A stretch of 64,000 bases of DNA from Microbotryum silenes-acaulis (Eukaryota > Basidiomycota > Microbotryomycetes > Microbotryales > Microbotryaceae), in NCBI GenBank assembly GCA_003665825.1, contig QPFY01000014.1, positions 434,001-498,000 of the forward strand, written 5' to 3'. Made by a program: the position numbers and the translations under genes. Shown here in pieces: positions 10,995 through 22,945 of this stretch; positions within the stretch are counted from its first letter, which is position 1; every line of letters starts with the position of its first letter. The notes below the pieces were generated by a model. That model did not search any database. It was not told the origin of the DNA and saw only the letters and a program-made list of their open reading frames with translations.

Positions 10995-12123
10995 TCAAGC
11001 GAGCATCTCCTTGAGTTCGCCATTCTCGACCATCTCCTTGACGACGTCCAAGCCGCCGACGAACTCGCCCTTGATGATGAGTTGGGGGAACGTGGGCCAG
11101 TCGTTGAGGTTCTTCAGCTCTGTGAGGAGTGGGTGGAATACGAAAGAAGGACGGTAATCAGCAGCCTAATCTCGGAACGGGTCTCGGCAAAGGAGCACAC
11201 CTACTTTGTCGCACCGCATCATCGGACAAGATATCAAACGTCGTAAACTCGACATCCTGCTCATTGAGAATGTTGACGATCTTGCTCGAGAAGCCACACC
11301 TCGGGGTCTTTCGGTCCCCTTTCATGAAGAGCACGACGTCGGATTGCTTCATCAACTCATGACACCTTGTCGTCAGATCCTCGTCCGACTCGTCCGAATT
11401 GCGTGTAGCTGTGATGTGCCCATCGGGATGTGGCGTTGTTCTGGGAGGGGAGGAAGAGGAAGAGCTGGGGTCGTAGCGTGTTTGGGATTGGGTCGGTCGT
11501 GCCGAGGTGGTCGATTGCCCTGCGAGCGCGGCCTTGTTGTTGACGTGTAGGTTGATGGCCGATGCGAGCACCGAAGGTTGAGCACCACTCAGTCTTGTCA
11601 ACAAGATGTGACCCTGATGTGCGTTTGCAAAGTCGTGGAGGAGAGTAGGGAGGATGACGAGAGTCAGACACGATCGACAACGACTCTTGCTCGTGGGACA
11701 TGCAATGCACAGGGACTCAACTCGTAGTAGGATAAAGTAAGGTACGGCATCGACTTCGAACGATTCTGAAATGTCGGGTAATGACTCGGCCTCGATCTGT
11801 GTAAAGCCAGCAAGCGATCACCGTCAGCGATCACCGTCAGCGCCATCGCATCCACCAATTAGCGATCGAGCAAATGGCGCGCGCATAGGCCAGCAGCACG
11901 AGCACGACCGCATCGACGAACCGACTCGCGAGTTGCAACTTACAGACAGGAACAAGACCTTGTCCCATCGCTGCACGAGCTGCTGCACGACCTGGTCCAT
12001 CTGCTGGCACGGCTCGGCCCAGTCGGCGCGGAAGTAGAGCACCGACACGAGCGTCAGGTCCGTCGACAGCACTTGCTGCAGGTGTTCCGGCGACGTCACG
12101 ACGTGGTAGTTGGAAGGGGCCAT
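10995..12123 (-). CDS. GRX4: Monothiol glutaredoxin Grx3/Grx4 type
   Basis: Four exons (12123-11944, 11796-11722, 11613-11205, 11119-10995) give 262 residues. The N-terminal thioredoxin-like domain carries WAEPC at residues 35-39 and '[10 protein letters not shown]'. After a Ser-rich linker, the C-terminal glutaredoxin domain has K183 in MKGD, the CGFS active site at 191-194, '[16 protein letters not shown]' and 'ENGELKEML'. Proteins of this type bind a [2Fe-2S] cluster with glutathione and deliver or sense iron in cytosol and nucleus. The length fits single-Grx-domain fungal Grx3/4. Exon 2 ends with the unusual donor GTTGAG. Convergent with the kinase gene, whose stop lies 131 bases away. 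Confidence 0.9.
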
Positions 12124-14094
12124 CGTGCAAGGAGGAGCGGTCCGGAGGCTGTGAAGAAGGTTTCAATCGTCGAGATGGGTTGTTTGGGATGAGAGCGTCG
12201 ACTGTTTGGTGTTCGCGAGTCGGGGCTTGCGTGCGCAGAGAGTGAGGAGAGCAAGCACGCCTCGGTCACGGCACGCCCTCATTACAAATCACGCTATGCC
12301 ACCGCTTGCAGCCGCTTGCCACCGTCTGCCACCGCTGTGCCCGACGGCCGACTCGCTCAATCGATGAGCGGTGTCGGACTCACCCGAGTCCTCACCTCAC
12401 TTGCCACACCCTGGCAAGATCAACTTCAGCACCAGACACTGTGTAAAATACAGACCTAGTAGATCACGGTAGTCTTTCTGCAGAGCCAAAATACAGCATT
12501 TGCTAGTGAGCAGCCCGAACAGCCAGCTTGATCGGTGAGTCGGGAACTTTGGAGATGACAAGATCAACCGGGCAAGCGTTGCACGGTTGATCCGGAGAGC
12601 GCAAGCGTCCCTTCCTCCTGGCTCGGCCATCGAACTCACAACTAACCTTGTCCACTCCGGAAAACTCCTGCAGAAACCCCCTCGGCATTTCTGGCATCGA
12701 ACCGCCAGCCCCTGCAATAAGGTTCGCACTGGGGCTGCGCCGGCGCCTAGAAGTAGCCCGAATCCCAACTGACGCGCGACGCGCGACGCGCCACCAATCA
12801 CGCCCCAGTGGGGAAGTTGACTCTCCTATACCATGCAGCCGACATCTGCGCGCAAACGAGAGAACCGGGCAATAGAATGTGAATAATCTTTTGCTTTAGT
12901 TGAAAAACTATTCTCCTAGCGCCTTTAGTCGCAATACATTCTCGCTACATCTTCAATCGTCACCGGAATCCGATCGCCGCCACGCTCCGGCTTCTCCTCG
13001 CTTGCAGCCCACAGGCATCATTGACGTGCTATCCCCTTTGGCTCTCCTATTCATTAGGCCTTGTGATATCGGAACCTCCCCCCCCCCTGCTGATCGTGGC
13101 CATCCCTAGAGTCTCAATTGTGAAGAAGCTCGAGATGTGTGAGTCGCGTACTAAACGAAAGCGAAATGAAAGTTTGGTGCGGTCGCTGGCAGAGATAATC
13201 GAGAAGGAAGTGACCAAGTACCGGCGACCGACGCGGCAAGATAGAGAGGGAGGGAGAGGAGGCACGGAGTCGCAGCTGAGGCACAACAACGAGAGCTCTC
13301 GCTTAGAATCAGACGCTCGAGCCAATGTAGTAACAGGCTCTCCGATCGACTTCTCCGGGCCGCGGTCGGATGAGCAAGGAGAATTCGAGGTCGTGCCGCG
13401 CACCGAACCGGAGAAAGTATGGTTCCCTGGCCCTCGCTCGACGCAACGCACTCCACCACCCTTTGTCAGACTCACCTCGAGCCATCGACGTGTCCTGGGA
13501 GAAAAATCGGTATCACCGCCTGGTCACACCGAGTCGCTGCAAGGAGACCCAAATCGATAGTTGCCTGACGTTTTTCGAACTCGGAAGAGGCAGTAAAACC
13601 GTGTTTCGCAGGCTTGTGCACCGAGCGAAGTGGATGCGAGAAGTTAGGACGGGTTATCACGCCAGGATTGCAGGTGCGCGCACTGCCGGCCCATGACTAC
13701 GTCACATCTGCGACGTCAACAGCAAAAGAAGCGGACGCAAGGTGAATGCATGATCAGAAATCATACCCAGTTGCAAATTCCACTGCGTGGTCGAGACCAC
13801 CCGTCGGCACCCGAAAATACCCGCGAGACGGCTCGGGAGAATAGACCTGGACCTTGTTCTTGGAGGGACACACTAACGACATGCAGAAACTACCGTTCGC
13901 CTCGCCTTGGACGAACCAAGTGGTGTGGAGCTCCGCAATCAAGAGAACCTGACTTGAAACGGCCAAGACCGCAGCGCCGGCTCTCATGCGACGCTGATGC
14001 GAATTCGACCGGGTACGACAAGGTGGCGAGGTCAGGGGAGATACGGAGTGAACGGAGCGCGTAGTGCTGAGCCCGAAAGCTGATGAAATCTAGT
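12124..14094. other. Gene-poor stretch
   Basis: Upstream of the glutaredoxin gene. It holds a GCCACCG-rich patch (about 12299-12340) and (GACGCGC)-like repeats near 12770-12790. An open frame at 13021-13560 (+) is overlapped by a similar-length frame on the other strand and shows no family motif. A short frame at 13754-13987 (-) has a hydrophobic N-terminus. I cannot support either as a gene. Confidence 0.4.
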
Positions 14095-14821
14095 CGAAAT
14101 AGGCAAGGCTGTGCAAGGCTCTTCACTACTAAGGACGACTAAGGGCCTGACGGACTAGTATTTCACAAGCGACTGATGGCAAGAGAAGAATCTGCGTCTG
14201 ACCGAAGAACTCGGGCGATCAAGTACCCTGGTCATCGAGCACCTGCTGCGCCCTAAACCCTGACAAGGGACAGCTGGAAAAATCTCGCTCATATTTACAA
14301 CACATGTCCGACGTATGACTACAAGCGGGAGAGCGTAAGCGTGCGGTGTTGGTCATTCTTGGGGAGGTCGTCCTCGGCTTTGGACGTTTCTGCCAGCTTC
14401 GAGTCGGGCAGCAGCTCGGACGGCCCTAGAACCTCCGTGCTGGCGTCGGCTCTCGTGTTGACGACCTTTTCGAAGCCGACCACGGGGTCGAGACCAAAGT
14501 GCACTCCTTTTCCTGCACAACCTCACGATCGGTCACCGCAAGCATTTCGTAGACGCGGCAGCGAGGTCACCCAGGAGTTAGCGAATCGCAGGCCAAGGCG
14601 AGCAACGAGCGATGACGGTGAGCGCAGAGGCAAGAACTCACTTCGCAAATGCTTGATCTCATCATTGGAGAGGTGACCAGGGTGATATTTATTCGCGATT
14701 GAAGAGCCAATCCCTCGAAACCATGCTCTGCGGCGTTCCGCCCAGGAACGCAGGCTTCCATAGGGAACAAGCTCAACCGAGAGGTTGTCCGACAAGGAGT
14801 TGGGTAAAATCTACAGCACAT
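14095..14821 (-). pseudogene. 5'-truncated inverted copy of the orphan gene at 943-1944
   Basis: Reading leftwards from 14821, the sequence matches exon 2 from 'MSDNL', the intron with donor GTGAGTTCTTGCCTC and an acceptor TGTGCAG, and the final exon ending '...LTLSRL' then stop, followed by about 220 bases of the same downstream DNA. The upstream half of the gene is missing and a TAG lies in the frame just before 'MSDNL', so it cannot encode the full protein. Divergence from the 943-1944 copy is visible at many sites, so the duplication is not recent. Confidence 0.75.
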
Positions 14822-16106
14822 TACACGCTCCTCTCGAAGAGAACAACGGCGGATATTGACGTTTTGTAAGAAAAGGTCCTTTTGTTCACATTGGGATTTA
14901 GCCGATTCGAGTATCCTCCTCCCATATCATCATCCTGTTAATTTAACGGGTTTTCACTGGTATCAGGAAAGGAAAGAGCAACCCTGTAGACACCCCAACC
15001 ATGAGAAATGTTTGGTCACCAAAGACAATCTTACTTTGCAATCATCGAGTGAAGCCGGCTCAAGCCACTGGGTTGGCTGGCTTAAGTTCGACTTACACTC
15101 CCTCAGTCTTAAGTTTCAAGTCATAAAGGCACTACTGGGCGATCCCCAGTAGGAGCCCCTGAATTCTTGACTGCCGAGGTAAGCGACAGTTTCGATGCCA
15201 TTCTTAAACCTGATCTGAGTTTTCCTCGCATATTTGATTGAATATTCATGGGATCGTGCCCAGTGCCATTCATGAGCCAGCCTCTTAATAAGACTTGACG
15301 GTCGTTGTCACCCATGCTAGCGCCGGTCCAAGAAGGCGCGTGGCAACGTCCCAAGCAATGCCACCTTTGTGTTCTACCCCGCGCGCCGCCACTTTGCGAT
15401 TGACACTGGGCTCTCCGCAATTGATTTGGCAGCGCCAGTCACCAAGAAATGTCAAGGCTTGTCACTGTTCTGCTTCGGCCATTTTCCTGATATGTTGACT
15501 GGACCAGATGCATCGCTCTTCACTATCTCCGGCGCCGATGGCGGGGTGTCACCTCTTTCCTCAGCAAAGATCGGCCAATATGGACCGTGATATTCAATAT
15601 TACGCGAGTTAGAAACAGTAATAACCTTCCGCCTACTGCCTTTCCGACAGGACAACGGTTCGAGCAAATCAAAAATTCCAAGAGCTATGTTTCATCCTCT
15701 GAGCTCATGTGTTACACAAGGTCAAATTACTCTTGCCTTAAATCCGCACTACGTGCGTCTCCACTTTGTATTAGTCGCGCGCGCTATTCGCGTCTTTGCT
15801 TCCTCTTCTTCACTTGATTACGAACTCATTGGTTCGTCCCTGCCGCCAACTCGTTCAGCACATCGCTGTTCAGTTTCAATAAGGTCGGTACTGCGTCTTA
15901 CTTCTAGATAGTCTACATGGTTTAGATCGTAAGCACTGAAAACTGCAAAATCACTAAAAGCACACTGAAAGTCACATCATACTGCATCCAAAGCAAGTCC
16001 ATGAACCGCAGGCTACGCCCTAAAAGTTGCCCACATCCGATGTTGCGAGTTGTACTTGTCAAAGACTGACGAAAGGCCGACCTCTACGCATCCGTGTACG
16101 CGAGGG
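14822..16106. other. Gene-free stretch
   Basis: Only short unrelated open frames. The frame at 15369-15590 (+) has no homology that I can recognise. Nothing else seen. Confidence 0.4.
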
Positions 16107-17895
16107 TCATTTCGATCGGCCAGAGAGGTAGGCCGACTCTGGCGGCTCACTCCTAGTCACTCCGCCATGCAAAGACGGCGGCATTTCGGCTCGAAGCTGG
16201 TTGGATTGCGGTTCCAAACTTCGTAAAAACGAGTCCAACGATTCCTCAGCGCCGCTGAAACGAGCCTGCGCCCTGATTGCGCGGGCTGGTCTCCAGGGCA
16301 GCATACCCCTGGTCCCAGCGTCTGTCGCCAGATTCGATTCTGACTCGTCGAGTGCAGCGGTCGCAATGGTGTGCGAAAGCTTGCACCAAGCGTGATACGC
16401 GTTTATCGCGGCGAAGGGAAGTGTTACGATCGCCCAGACCCAGAGATAGAGGAAATTGACCATCTCCGTAATCGCAGCAAAGCGGTCATTCGTGGGAATC
16501 GCCGCGAAGGGCACGACGATCAACGTTGAACTCCAAGTCAGCACAGCCGCCAGTAGAGCCGAGGTGATCATAACCACGCCTCCCATCATCAGAACCCAAT
16601 CCTTCGCTTGCCGTAGCTCCCGGGCGCCCTTCCATGGTTGGGCTGCTGATGCTTGGAACGCGCTCCGAGGTGAGCTTTGCTGATCGGACACTGCCTGCTT
16701 CTTTCCCAGGTAGTCCTGCCCGTCCTCGGATATCGGGCTGGAGGTGTGAGCGAAACTGATGCGAGATATCGTATGCATATTGATGGCTGTCTCTTTTTGT
16801 GCGTCATCGAGCTGGTTCGTGTCCACCTGGATGCTCGAGATGAAAATCTCGCCGTCACTCGTGACGCGGCCCATGTTCTCGGAGTGTCTCGAAAGCTGTC
16901 GCCGCATCATCGCCCACAGAGCCATGCACAACGATGCGAGCTGTAATCCCATCCAGTGATAAAGGCAGGGATTCAGATCATTTAGGACGTCGAGGGAAGA
17001 TATCCAGCCTCTTCTTGCGAAAGAAGACAAGCTTACCACGAGGTTTAGGAAAGCCACGGCAGTGTAGAGCCATTTGGCCACAAATTGTTGACGGAACGAC
17101 GAGGCGGCGGTGGCGCGGAGCTGTCTGAACTCGCTGTAAAGCGCGGGTGTTATCGGTGGAGTTGTGCCCGGCAACCAAGTGGGGACCAATTTCATGATAT
17201 CCTCCCGAAGTCCTTGGTAAAGCAACCAAATATTGGTCCACCTGCGAGTCGTGCACAGCAGAGTCAGCGGCCCGTCAGCGGCCAACACACGCGGGGCGGC
17301 ACCAGATTGTAGGGAGGGGGCCAAGAGGGTGTACTAATGCAAGACAAAGAGAGAAGAAGCAGAAAAACTCACGATTTGCTTACAATCACAGCGATGACGA
17401 CAACCCCGGTTGTGAAGAGGATGATGCAGAGAAAGTAGGCGACGACGCAGCTGCGCAGCGTCCACTTTGACCACGTCCGGCCCTTGCGGCTCAGCACGAC
17501 GACGAACGCCTGCAGTAGCGAGAAGCTACACAGCAGACCACCGAGCACCATTGGGAAATATATCGTTGACCTGCGCGCGATGCGCGTCTTTTGCGAGTCG
17601 TGGTCGAGGACCATGCGCCACTCAAAGACGACATAGAAGATGTTGATGACCGCGGCGACGAGGGCGCTGTAGGCCGTGATGAGGATCTGGTGCGTGACGA
17701 GGAAGGGCTCTCTCTCTATTCGTATCCATCGCCAGAGCCAGTAGGGTTGTTTGTTGCGCCGCCGCTCCACCTTGATCAGCACCAGTTGGGTCGCCGTGAG
17801 CGCGACGATGAGAGAGAAGCACCCGAGGACAATGAGCCGCGTTTTGAAACCGTGGGCTGGTTCGCTGAAGAAGAGTTGGTCCAGCCGGTTCAGAT
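16107..17895 (-). CDS. Multi-pass membrane protein, paralog of the gene at 6112 (5' exon unresolved)
   Basis: Exons 17895-17373, 17241-17037 and 16940-16107 correspond one-to-one with those of the 6112 copy. The middle exon is exactly 205 nt in both. Conserved blocks: 'VERRRNKQPYWLWRW', 'FLVTHQILITAY', 'RRSTIYFPMVLGG', 'LSRKGRTWSKWTLRSCVVAY', 'LASLCMALWAMMRRQLSRH', 'VINFLFLWVW'-like and the C-terminal 'LDSFLRSLEPQ'. The intron 17036-16941 is 96 nt, begins GTAAGC, ends TTACAG and has no stop codon, so retention would insert 32 residues. The first exon upstream of the acceptor at 17896 could not be identified with confidence. Function unknown; about 7-8 membrane helices. Confidence 0.7.
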
Positions 17896-19556
17896 CTGAG
17901 CGTTATTAGGGATCAGTAATTGCGTCGATGCTTGACTGAGAGAGAGCGTGTGCCAGGTTCGGACTGCGGCGAAGTCGACTCCGAGAAGAGAGGAGACGCC
18001 GTGGAACACGGGTGGGGCGCCGAAGCCTTCCGGCCGATTGGCCGAAACGGCCCCGCTCCGGCGGCCGGCCAACCAGCGTCGCAGGCGGCCCGAGTCAGCC
18101 TGATGAGCGGTCGGCAGGCGGGCTGGGGCTGCTCTCTCACTGCGGTGCATTGCAATTGCTTCAAGTCGCTGCACCGCTACTCACAGCATGTCCATGTATT
18201 GCTAGAGGTCGCGGTGGTGCATGGCAAGAAATAGGTCTTGATTTCGTGAGGTGTCGCTGCAAAAGGGCTGCGTGATCGTAGAGCGCTCATCATCTCTAAC
18301 TTAAGTTGGGACTCGAGGCTGCTGCCTTCGTTGATTTGTGGCAGGCTGCTTATATGCGCGCTCCAGGTGCCTGCCGACGGTGCCGGCTGGCGTTGCGGCT
18401 GCTGGAAAGTCGTTCAAGACGGGCACGGTAGGGACCACTGCGCGGGGAGAAGTTGATTGATGAAGGTGGTGGGGTGCTAGACGGGCGGCTGGTAGGGGGT
18501 GGCAGCCCTTGCTGATGGTAGCCTTGACGACTTGACCTTAGCAGTGACGGGAGTGAGGATATCCACCACTGCTCACTTGGGCTGGTTGTTCAACGATGAC
18601 CAACGAGCGGCGATCCCTGGCAAAGATTTTTCGAGATGCTTCCGACTCAGGTTCACGTGCGAGGGGCGGCGGCCGGCTTGCCAGGGACCAGCTCGCGCTG
18701 GGTCTGGGACAGAGCCGACGAGGACTCGGTCTGCCGCCGGGACATGAAGCCAGGCAAGCTTAAGACGACTTGACGAAACATGGCAAGCTCTCACCTAAAT
18801 GGGCAGTTGCATAATGCGACTCTCAGTGTATTTGGCCAAGCGCATCCATAATGCATTTGTTCAATGCCGCTTTGCGTCGATTGCAAGCATCTTTCGTCTG
18901 CGAGGACTTCGTCCCAAATAGAAAGTCGGGCGGCCCGCAGATCCGCGCCCAAACCTGCCTTACGAGGCAGGTGCGCATACGCGATCGAGGCATCAGCCAA
19001 TATCCCGCGGTAGATGGTTTCTCGACTCTCGGGTTGGAAATCTCTACATCTAAAGGATAGATCTGTTAGAAAATACTTTTGAGCTACGTAAAGTGGTATG
19101 CCGTGATCTTAGGCGACTCTGCCTTGTACTACAAACCTGCTTACCTCGTCAGAAAAGTCCGTTCCAGTACCGCCAGGGGCGGCCTGCCTGCCAAACTGGC
19201 CACCGGCTGACCGTTGAGCGTTAACGTTGAACGTCGAGCGCTCAGCCTAACTGATCCTGCACTGCCAAGCGCTAGACGTGCGCCTTGACAAGGGAAACGA
19301 CTACCTAGGTAGGGCAGGCCGCCTGCACCCTTGCAGATCAATGTCAGCGATCGGCAAAGATGTCCGGCACTAGCCCCTACCAGCCCCTTCAAGGGAACAC
19401 CTCGACGGTGGCGAGATGCTAGTACTGGTATACCTACTCGTGAACGCCTACCTAGTACCTGCCTAGGAAAGTACCCGTCATCATCTTATCCACTCATCAC
19501 TCCTACCAGGCTATCCCACTGGCATAGCTAGGCAAACCCGAAGCAGGTACCGGCGG
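17896..19556. other. Gene-poor stretch
   Basis: Probably contains the promoter and first exon of the membrane-protein gene transcribed leftwards from about 17.9-18.1 kb. The rest has only short open frames. Around 19370-19480 there are several near-repeats of CCTACCTAG/CCTAGGTAG with no clear unit. Confidence 0.35.
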
Positions 19557-19708
19557 CATCAGCAACTTTGCCACTCGCGCTTTAGTGCAATTTAGTGCAA
19601 TTTAGCGCACCTTAGTGCCAAAAGCGCACTTTTTGTGAAATTTAGCTCGTTTTCTATAATCTCCGGTGCGCTAAATTGCACTAAGCGCGAGTGGCAAAGT
19701 TGCTGATG
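19557..19708. mobile_element. 152-bp MITE, copy 1
   Basis: A compact element with terminal inverted repeats. It starts CATCAGCAACTTTGCCACTC and ends with the complement. The inner part repeats TTTAGTGCAA twice and contains TTTAGCGCACC mirrored at the right end. No coding capacity. A second copy at 46464-46615 has the same length and differs by a single base in my reading (C versus T after TTTAGCGCAC), which implies recent movement or gene conversion. Flanking bases give only an ambiguous 2-bp duplication (GG). Confidence 0.85.
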
Positions 19709-20688
19709 GGGTACAGTAGGTAGGAGGCGTCGCGCCGGAGATGAACTCAGCCGACTATTTGATATCCATCCTCGTCCTCGCTGAATACCCCCCGGGAAAC
19801 AGCCACTACAAAGAATCACCTGCTTCGTATCGCGAGTGTAGAGAAGCTAAACCTATGACTAGTGTCGTGCGCCCACACGAACAACGCCTGTTGCCATCTT
19901 TCAAAAATATGTGGTAAGGTCGGTTCGTCCAGCTCGTTCATCTCGAATCCCTCTCTTTCCACTTCACTTTCTATCTGAGGCTGGAATTGCACCTGGTATT
20001 TGATATTGCTCGATTCGGACAGAGCTTATACGAAGCCCGAATTTTGTAGCGGTCAGCTTGGACGACGACCGTACGGCTCGAACAGGGGCTACTACCGGAG
20101 GCGCAGAATACAGGTGAGCGCGCCGGACTCGGACTCGGACTTGGAGCAGTCGGTTGGAGCGAGTCTAAGTTTTCGTCGGGCCATAGACAACGCGTGGGTA
20201 ATTTGGTTAAGCGATTTAGTCCTTGTTCTCTATATAGTGTCTGAACGGGCCGACTGCGAGGGCATTTACTCGCCGTTGACGGCGGAGAAAGTCACGTGAT
20301 GCTCGCACCGAATTTGGGTCCGTATCGCTTCATGGGCCGGGCCGGCCCCTCGGACTCGGAGTACGGCCAGGCTCTGTGCACACCTACTACTATGACCCCT
20401 TTAGTGCGCCCTTCGCAGTCGCGATCTGCTGACATAACAGGTCACAGAAAGCTCCATAAGAATTTTAAGGCGCAGGTATATCCCCGACGGTCTTCTACCT
20501 GTGGTTCAGCAGCCTGTTCCGCTGCCAGTGCCCAGTGAGTCAGAGGCTCGCCAAGTTCAACCGATCGTTTCGGCGTCATTTCGGCATCGCGGTCGAACGT
20601 CAAGCGACTCCGCGGCGACTGTGGCACGGTCACGTCTTTGCCCGCTACAACACTCGCCTCTGAACTCAGATTCAGGTTCATTCAAACG
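19709..20688. other. Intergenic, upstream of the first S28 peptidase
   Basis: No gene recognised. It includes CGGACTCGGACTCGG-type short repeats near 20125-20145. It probably contains the promoter of the peptidase gene at 20689. Confidence 0.35.
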
Positions 20689-22945
20689 ATGTGGAGCGAG
20701 CAGAAGGGCCATACGAAACATCTGCTGTCTATTCTCTTGTGCCTCACGCTCATACACGGAGGGAGAGCCGCCTACAAGAGCACGGATCTGCTACGTGCAC
20801 CACGCGTCCCCGTGCAGCTCTATCGACACCTTCGAAGAGAGGAGCCGGCCCAGATTGAAACGGCCCAGCTCTATTCTACCGCTGATGACCACTCGACTTT
20901 GCGCTTCTCCACCCCGGTTGCTCCAGAGTACCCGGCTTATACGTTCGACCAACGCGTGTCGCACCTCGACGATGTCCCCGCGCCGGTCGAGAATGAGACA
21001 TTCAAGCAGCGCTATTGGTTCAATGCCGAGCACTGTAGGTCATCGCAAAGACTTGCGTTAGCTTTTCAACTTTTCAATTCCACTGCAGGCGCCTTCCCGG
21101 CCCATTAACAACCCTTTATCCTCCGAAACGGATATTAGATAAACCTGGAGGTCCGGTCTTTTTGCTCGACGGTGGGGAAACTAATGGCGAAGACCGCTTT
21201 CCCTTCTTGCGCCAGGGAGTCCTCGAGATCCTGAGCAAGGCTCACAACGGTATTGGGTGAGCTACGACTCCGTGAGAGCGGCAGGATGGTGTGATCTCGG
21301 TCATTCTACTCACAGCATTTTTAACTTTTCAGGATCATTCTCGAACATCGCTACTATGGAGAATCCTTCCCCGTTGAAAACCTGACCACGGACTCGATGC
21401 GTTTCTTATCGACCGAGATGTCATTGCTCGACTCAAAATATTTTGCACAAAACGTCAAGCTCCCTGGAGTGGATCACTTCAACAACAGCCTCGCTCCCTG
21501 GATCTACTGCGGTGGATCGTACGCCGGAGCCAAGGCGGCGTTCGCAAGGAAACTCTACCCGGATGTGTTTTGGGGCGCGATCGCCTCGTCCGCGGTAAGT
21601 CTCAGTGTCATCCTCCTGTGCGAGAAGTTGGCCTACGGCGATAGTAGGAGAGGGAGGCTGACCCCTGTGCTGTACTTGGGGCTCTGGAAACAGGTGACCA
21701 AGGCCATCGCCGAGTTTTCGGAGTACTACGAGCCGATTCGCAAGTCCGCACCTCGGCAGTGCGTAAACCTCCTGATCAACCACACGAACCTGATCGACCA
21801 GCTTCTCGACCTGAAGAACTATGCCGTGACATCTTCGCTCAAGTCCTTGTTCGGCCTGCCCAACGTGACGATGGCGGACGATTTTGTCAACACTTTGGCC
21901 ACCGCCTTGGGAAGCTGGCAAGGACAGAATTGGGATCCGGCTGTGGGGAGCCGAAAGTTCGACGAGTTTTGTGATGCTCTCACAAATGACAAAATCGAGG
22001 TTTCCTCGGAGGTTCGAGGTGCGCATACCGGTCTGGAGGATGGCATCAATCATTTTGGCTGGAGCTGGCCGAGCCCGAAAGCTTTTACCGAGTTGGCCAA
22101 GTACGCTCAGTACATCCGCACCAATGTCGCGAGCCTCTGTCCCGCCGAGATGAGACAAGACGAGTGTTTTGGTAACGAGGGTGTGGACCTGACCGGATTG
22201 GATCAATCCTCCTGGCGGTCGTGGACGTGGCAATATTGCACCGAGTTCGGATACTTCATCACCGTGAGTTCGCGCCCGCGGAGGCCACTGTTGGTTTGCA
22301 CTCCTTGCAGTGTCTTCCAAGCTCATTCACTCCTCCGTCCTCCTTCACAGTCGTCACCCAATGCGAGTGAACGCTTGGTATCGCGCCGCATCGATGTCAA
22401 GTACACGAGAGCAATCTGCCAAAAAGCCTTCCCTGACGGGAAGGTGGTGCGGATGCCGACCCGGCCGAATGTCGAGAAGATTAACAAATGGGGCGGGTAC
22501 AAGATCCGTGCTCCGAGGTTGGCATTCGTGGATGGGTCGAGGGACCGTGAGTCCCGCTTCGTCTGATCGATTTGGTAAACCGAACTGTCTAACCTCCGTC
22601 TTGGCTTGTGCGAACCTTTTCCAGCGTGGCTGTATGCCACACCTCATTCCCCCTACGCAAAAGATCGCAAAGACACACTAGAGGAGCCTTTCAAGATGAT
22701 TGAAGGCGGGGTCAGTCCTCAAGTCTCTCGCTCCAAGGATAGCGTAATTTGCGCAGGTAGAACTTAAGCGATCAGCACTGACTCTTAGGCGTGTCGGTTT
22801 CCACCGGCAGGTTCATCATTGGGATCAGAATGGAAGACCGAGAAGCGAGCCCGGCCCCATCCGCGCTATCCACTCCCAGGAGATTGAGTTTGTGGGGCAT
22901 TGGCTTCGCGAGTGGGAGGAGAGAGGGAGGTGGAGGCCCGAGTAG
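20689..22945 (+). CDS. Secreted serine peptidase, family S28 (copy 1)
   Basis: Seven exons (20689-21034, 21139-21256, 21333-21594, 21694-22263, 22351-22546, 22625-22710, 22811-22945) give 570 residues. A signal peptide is evident ('HLLSILLCLTLIHGGRAA'). S28 landmarks: 'GGPVFLLDGGE', 'ILEHRYYGESFP', the nucleophile motif GGSYAG (Ser about 217), 'WQYCTEFGYF', the Asp motif 'VDGSRDPW' (Asp about 497) and 'GGVHHWDQNG' with the catalytic His about 528. The family includes Pro-Xaa carboxypeptidases and dipeptidyl peptidase II-like enzymes, acting in secretory or acidic compartments. A paralog with identical intron phases follows at 24336. Start chosen at the ATG that puts the signal peptide at the N-terminus; an in-frame ATG lies 17 codons upstream. 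Confidence 0.9.

Noticed and set aside
12397..12801. 134-codon minus-strand frame
   Set aside because: No motif and lies in repeat-rich intergenic DNA upstream of the glutaredoxin gene.
13021..13560. 179-codon open frame on the plus strand
   Set aside because: Overlapped by a 142-codon frame on the opposite strand, low-complexity charged composition and no family motif; not enough to call a gene.
13754..13987. Short minus-strand frame with a hydrophobic N-terminus that could be a signal peptide
   Set aside because: Only 77 codons, no splice partner found and no recognisable domain.
15369..15590. Frame containing 'FAIDTGLSAIDLA', considered as an aspartic-protease remnant
   Set aside because: The second Asp motif and flanking hydrophobic pattern are absent; the resemblance is a chance DTG.
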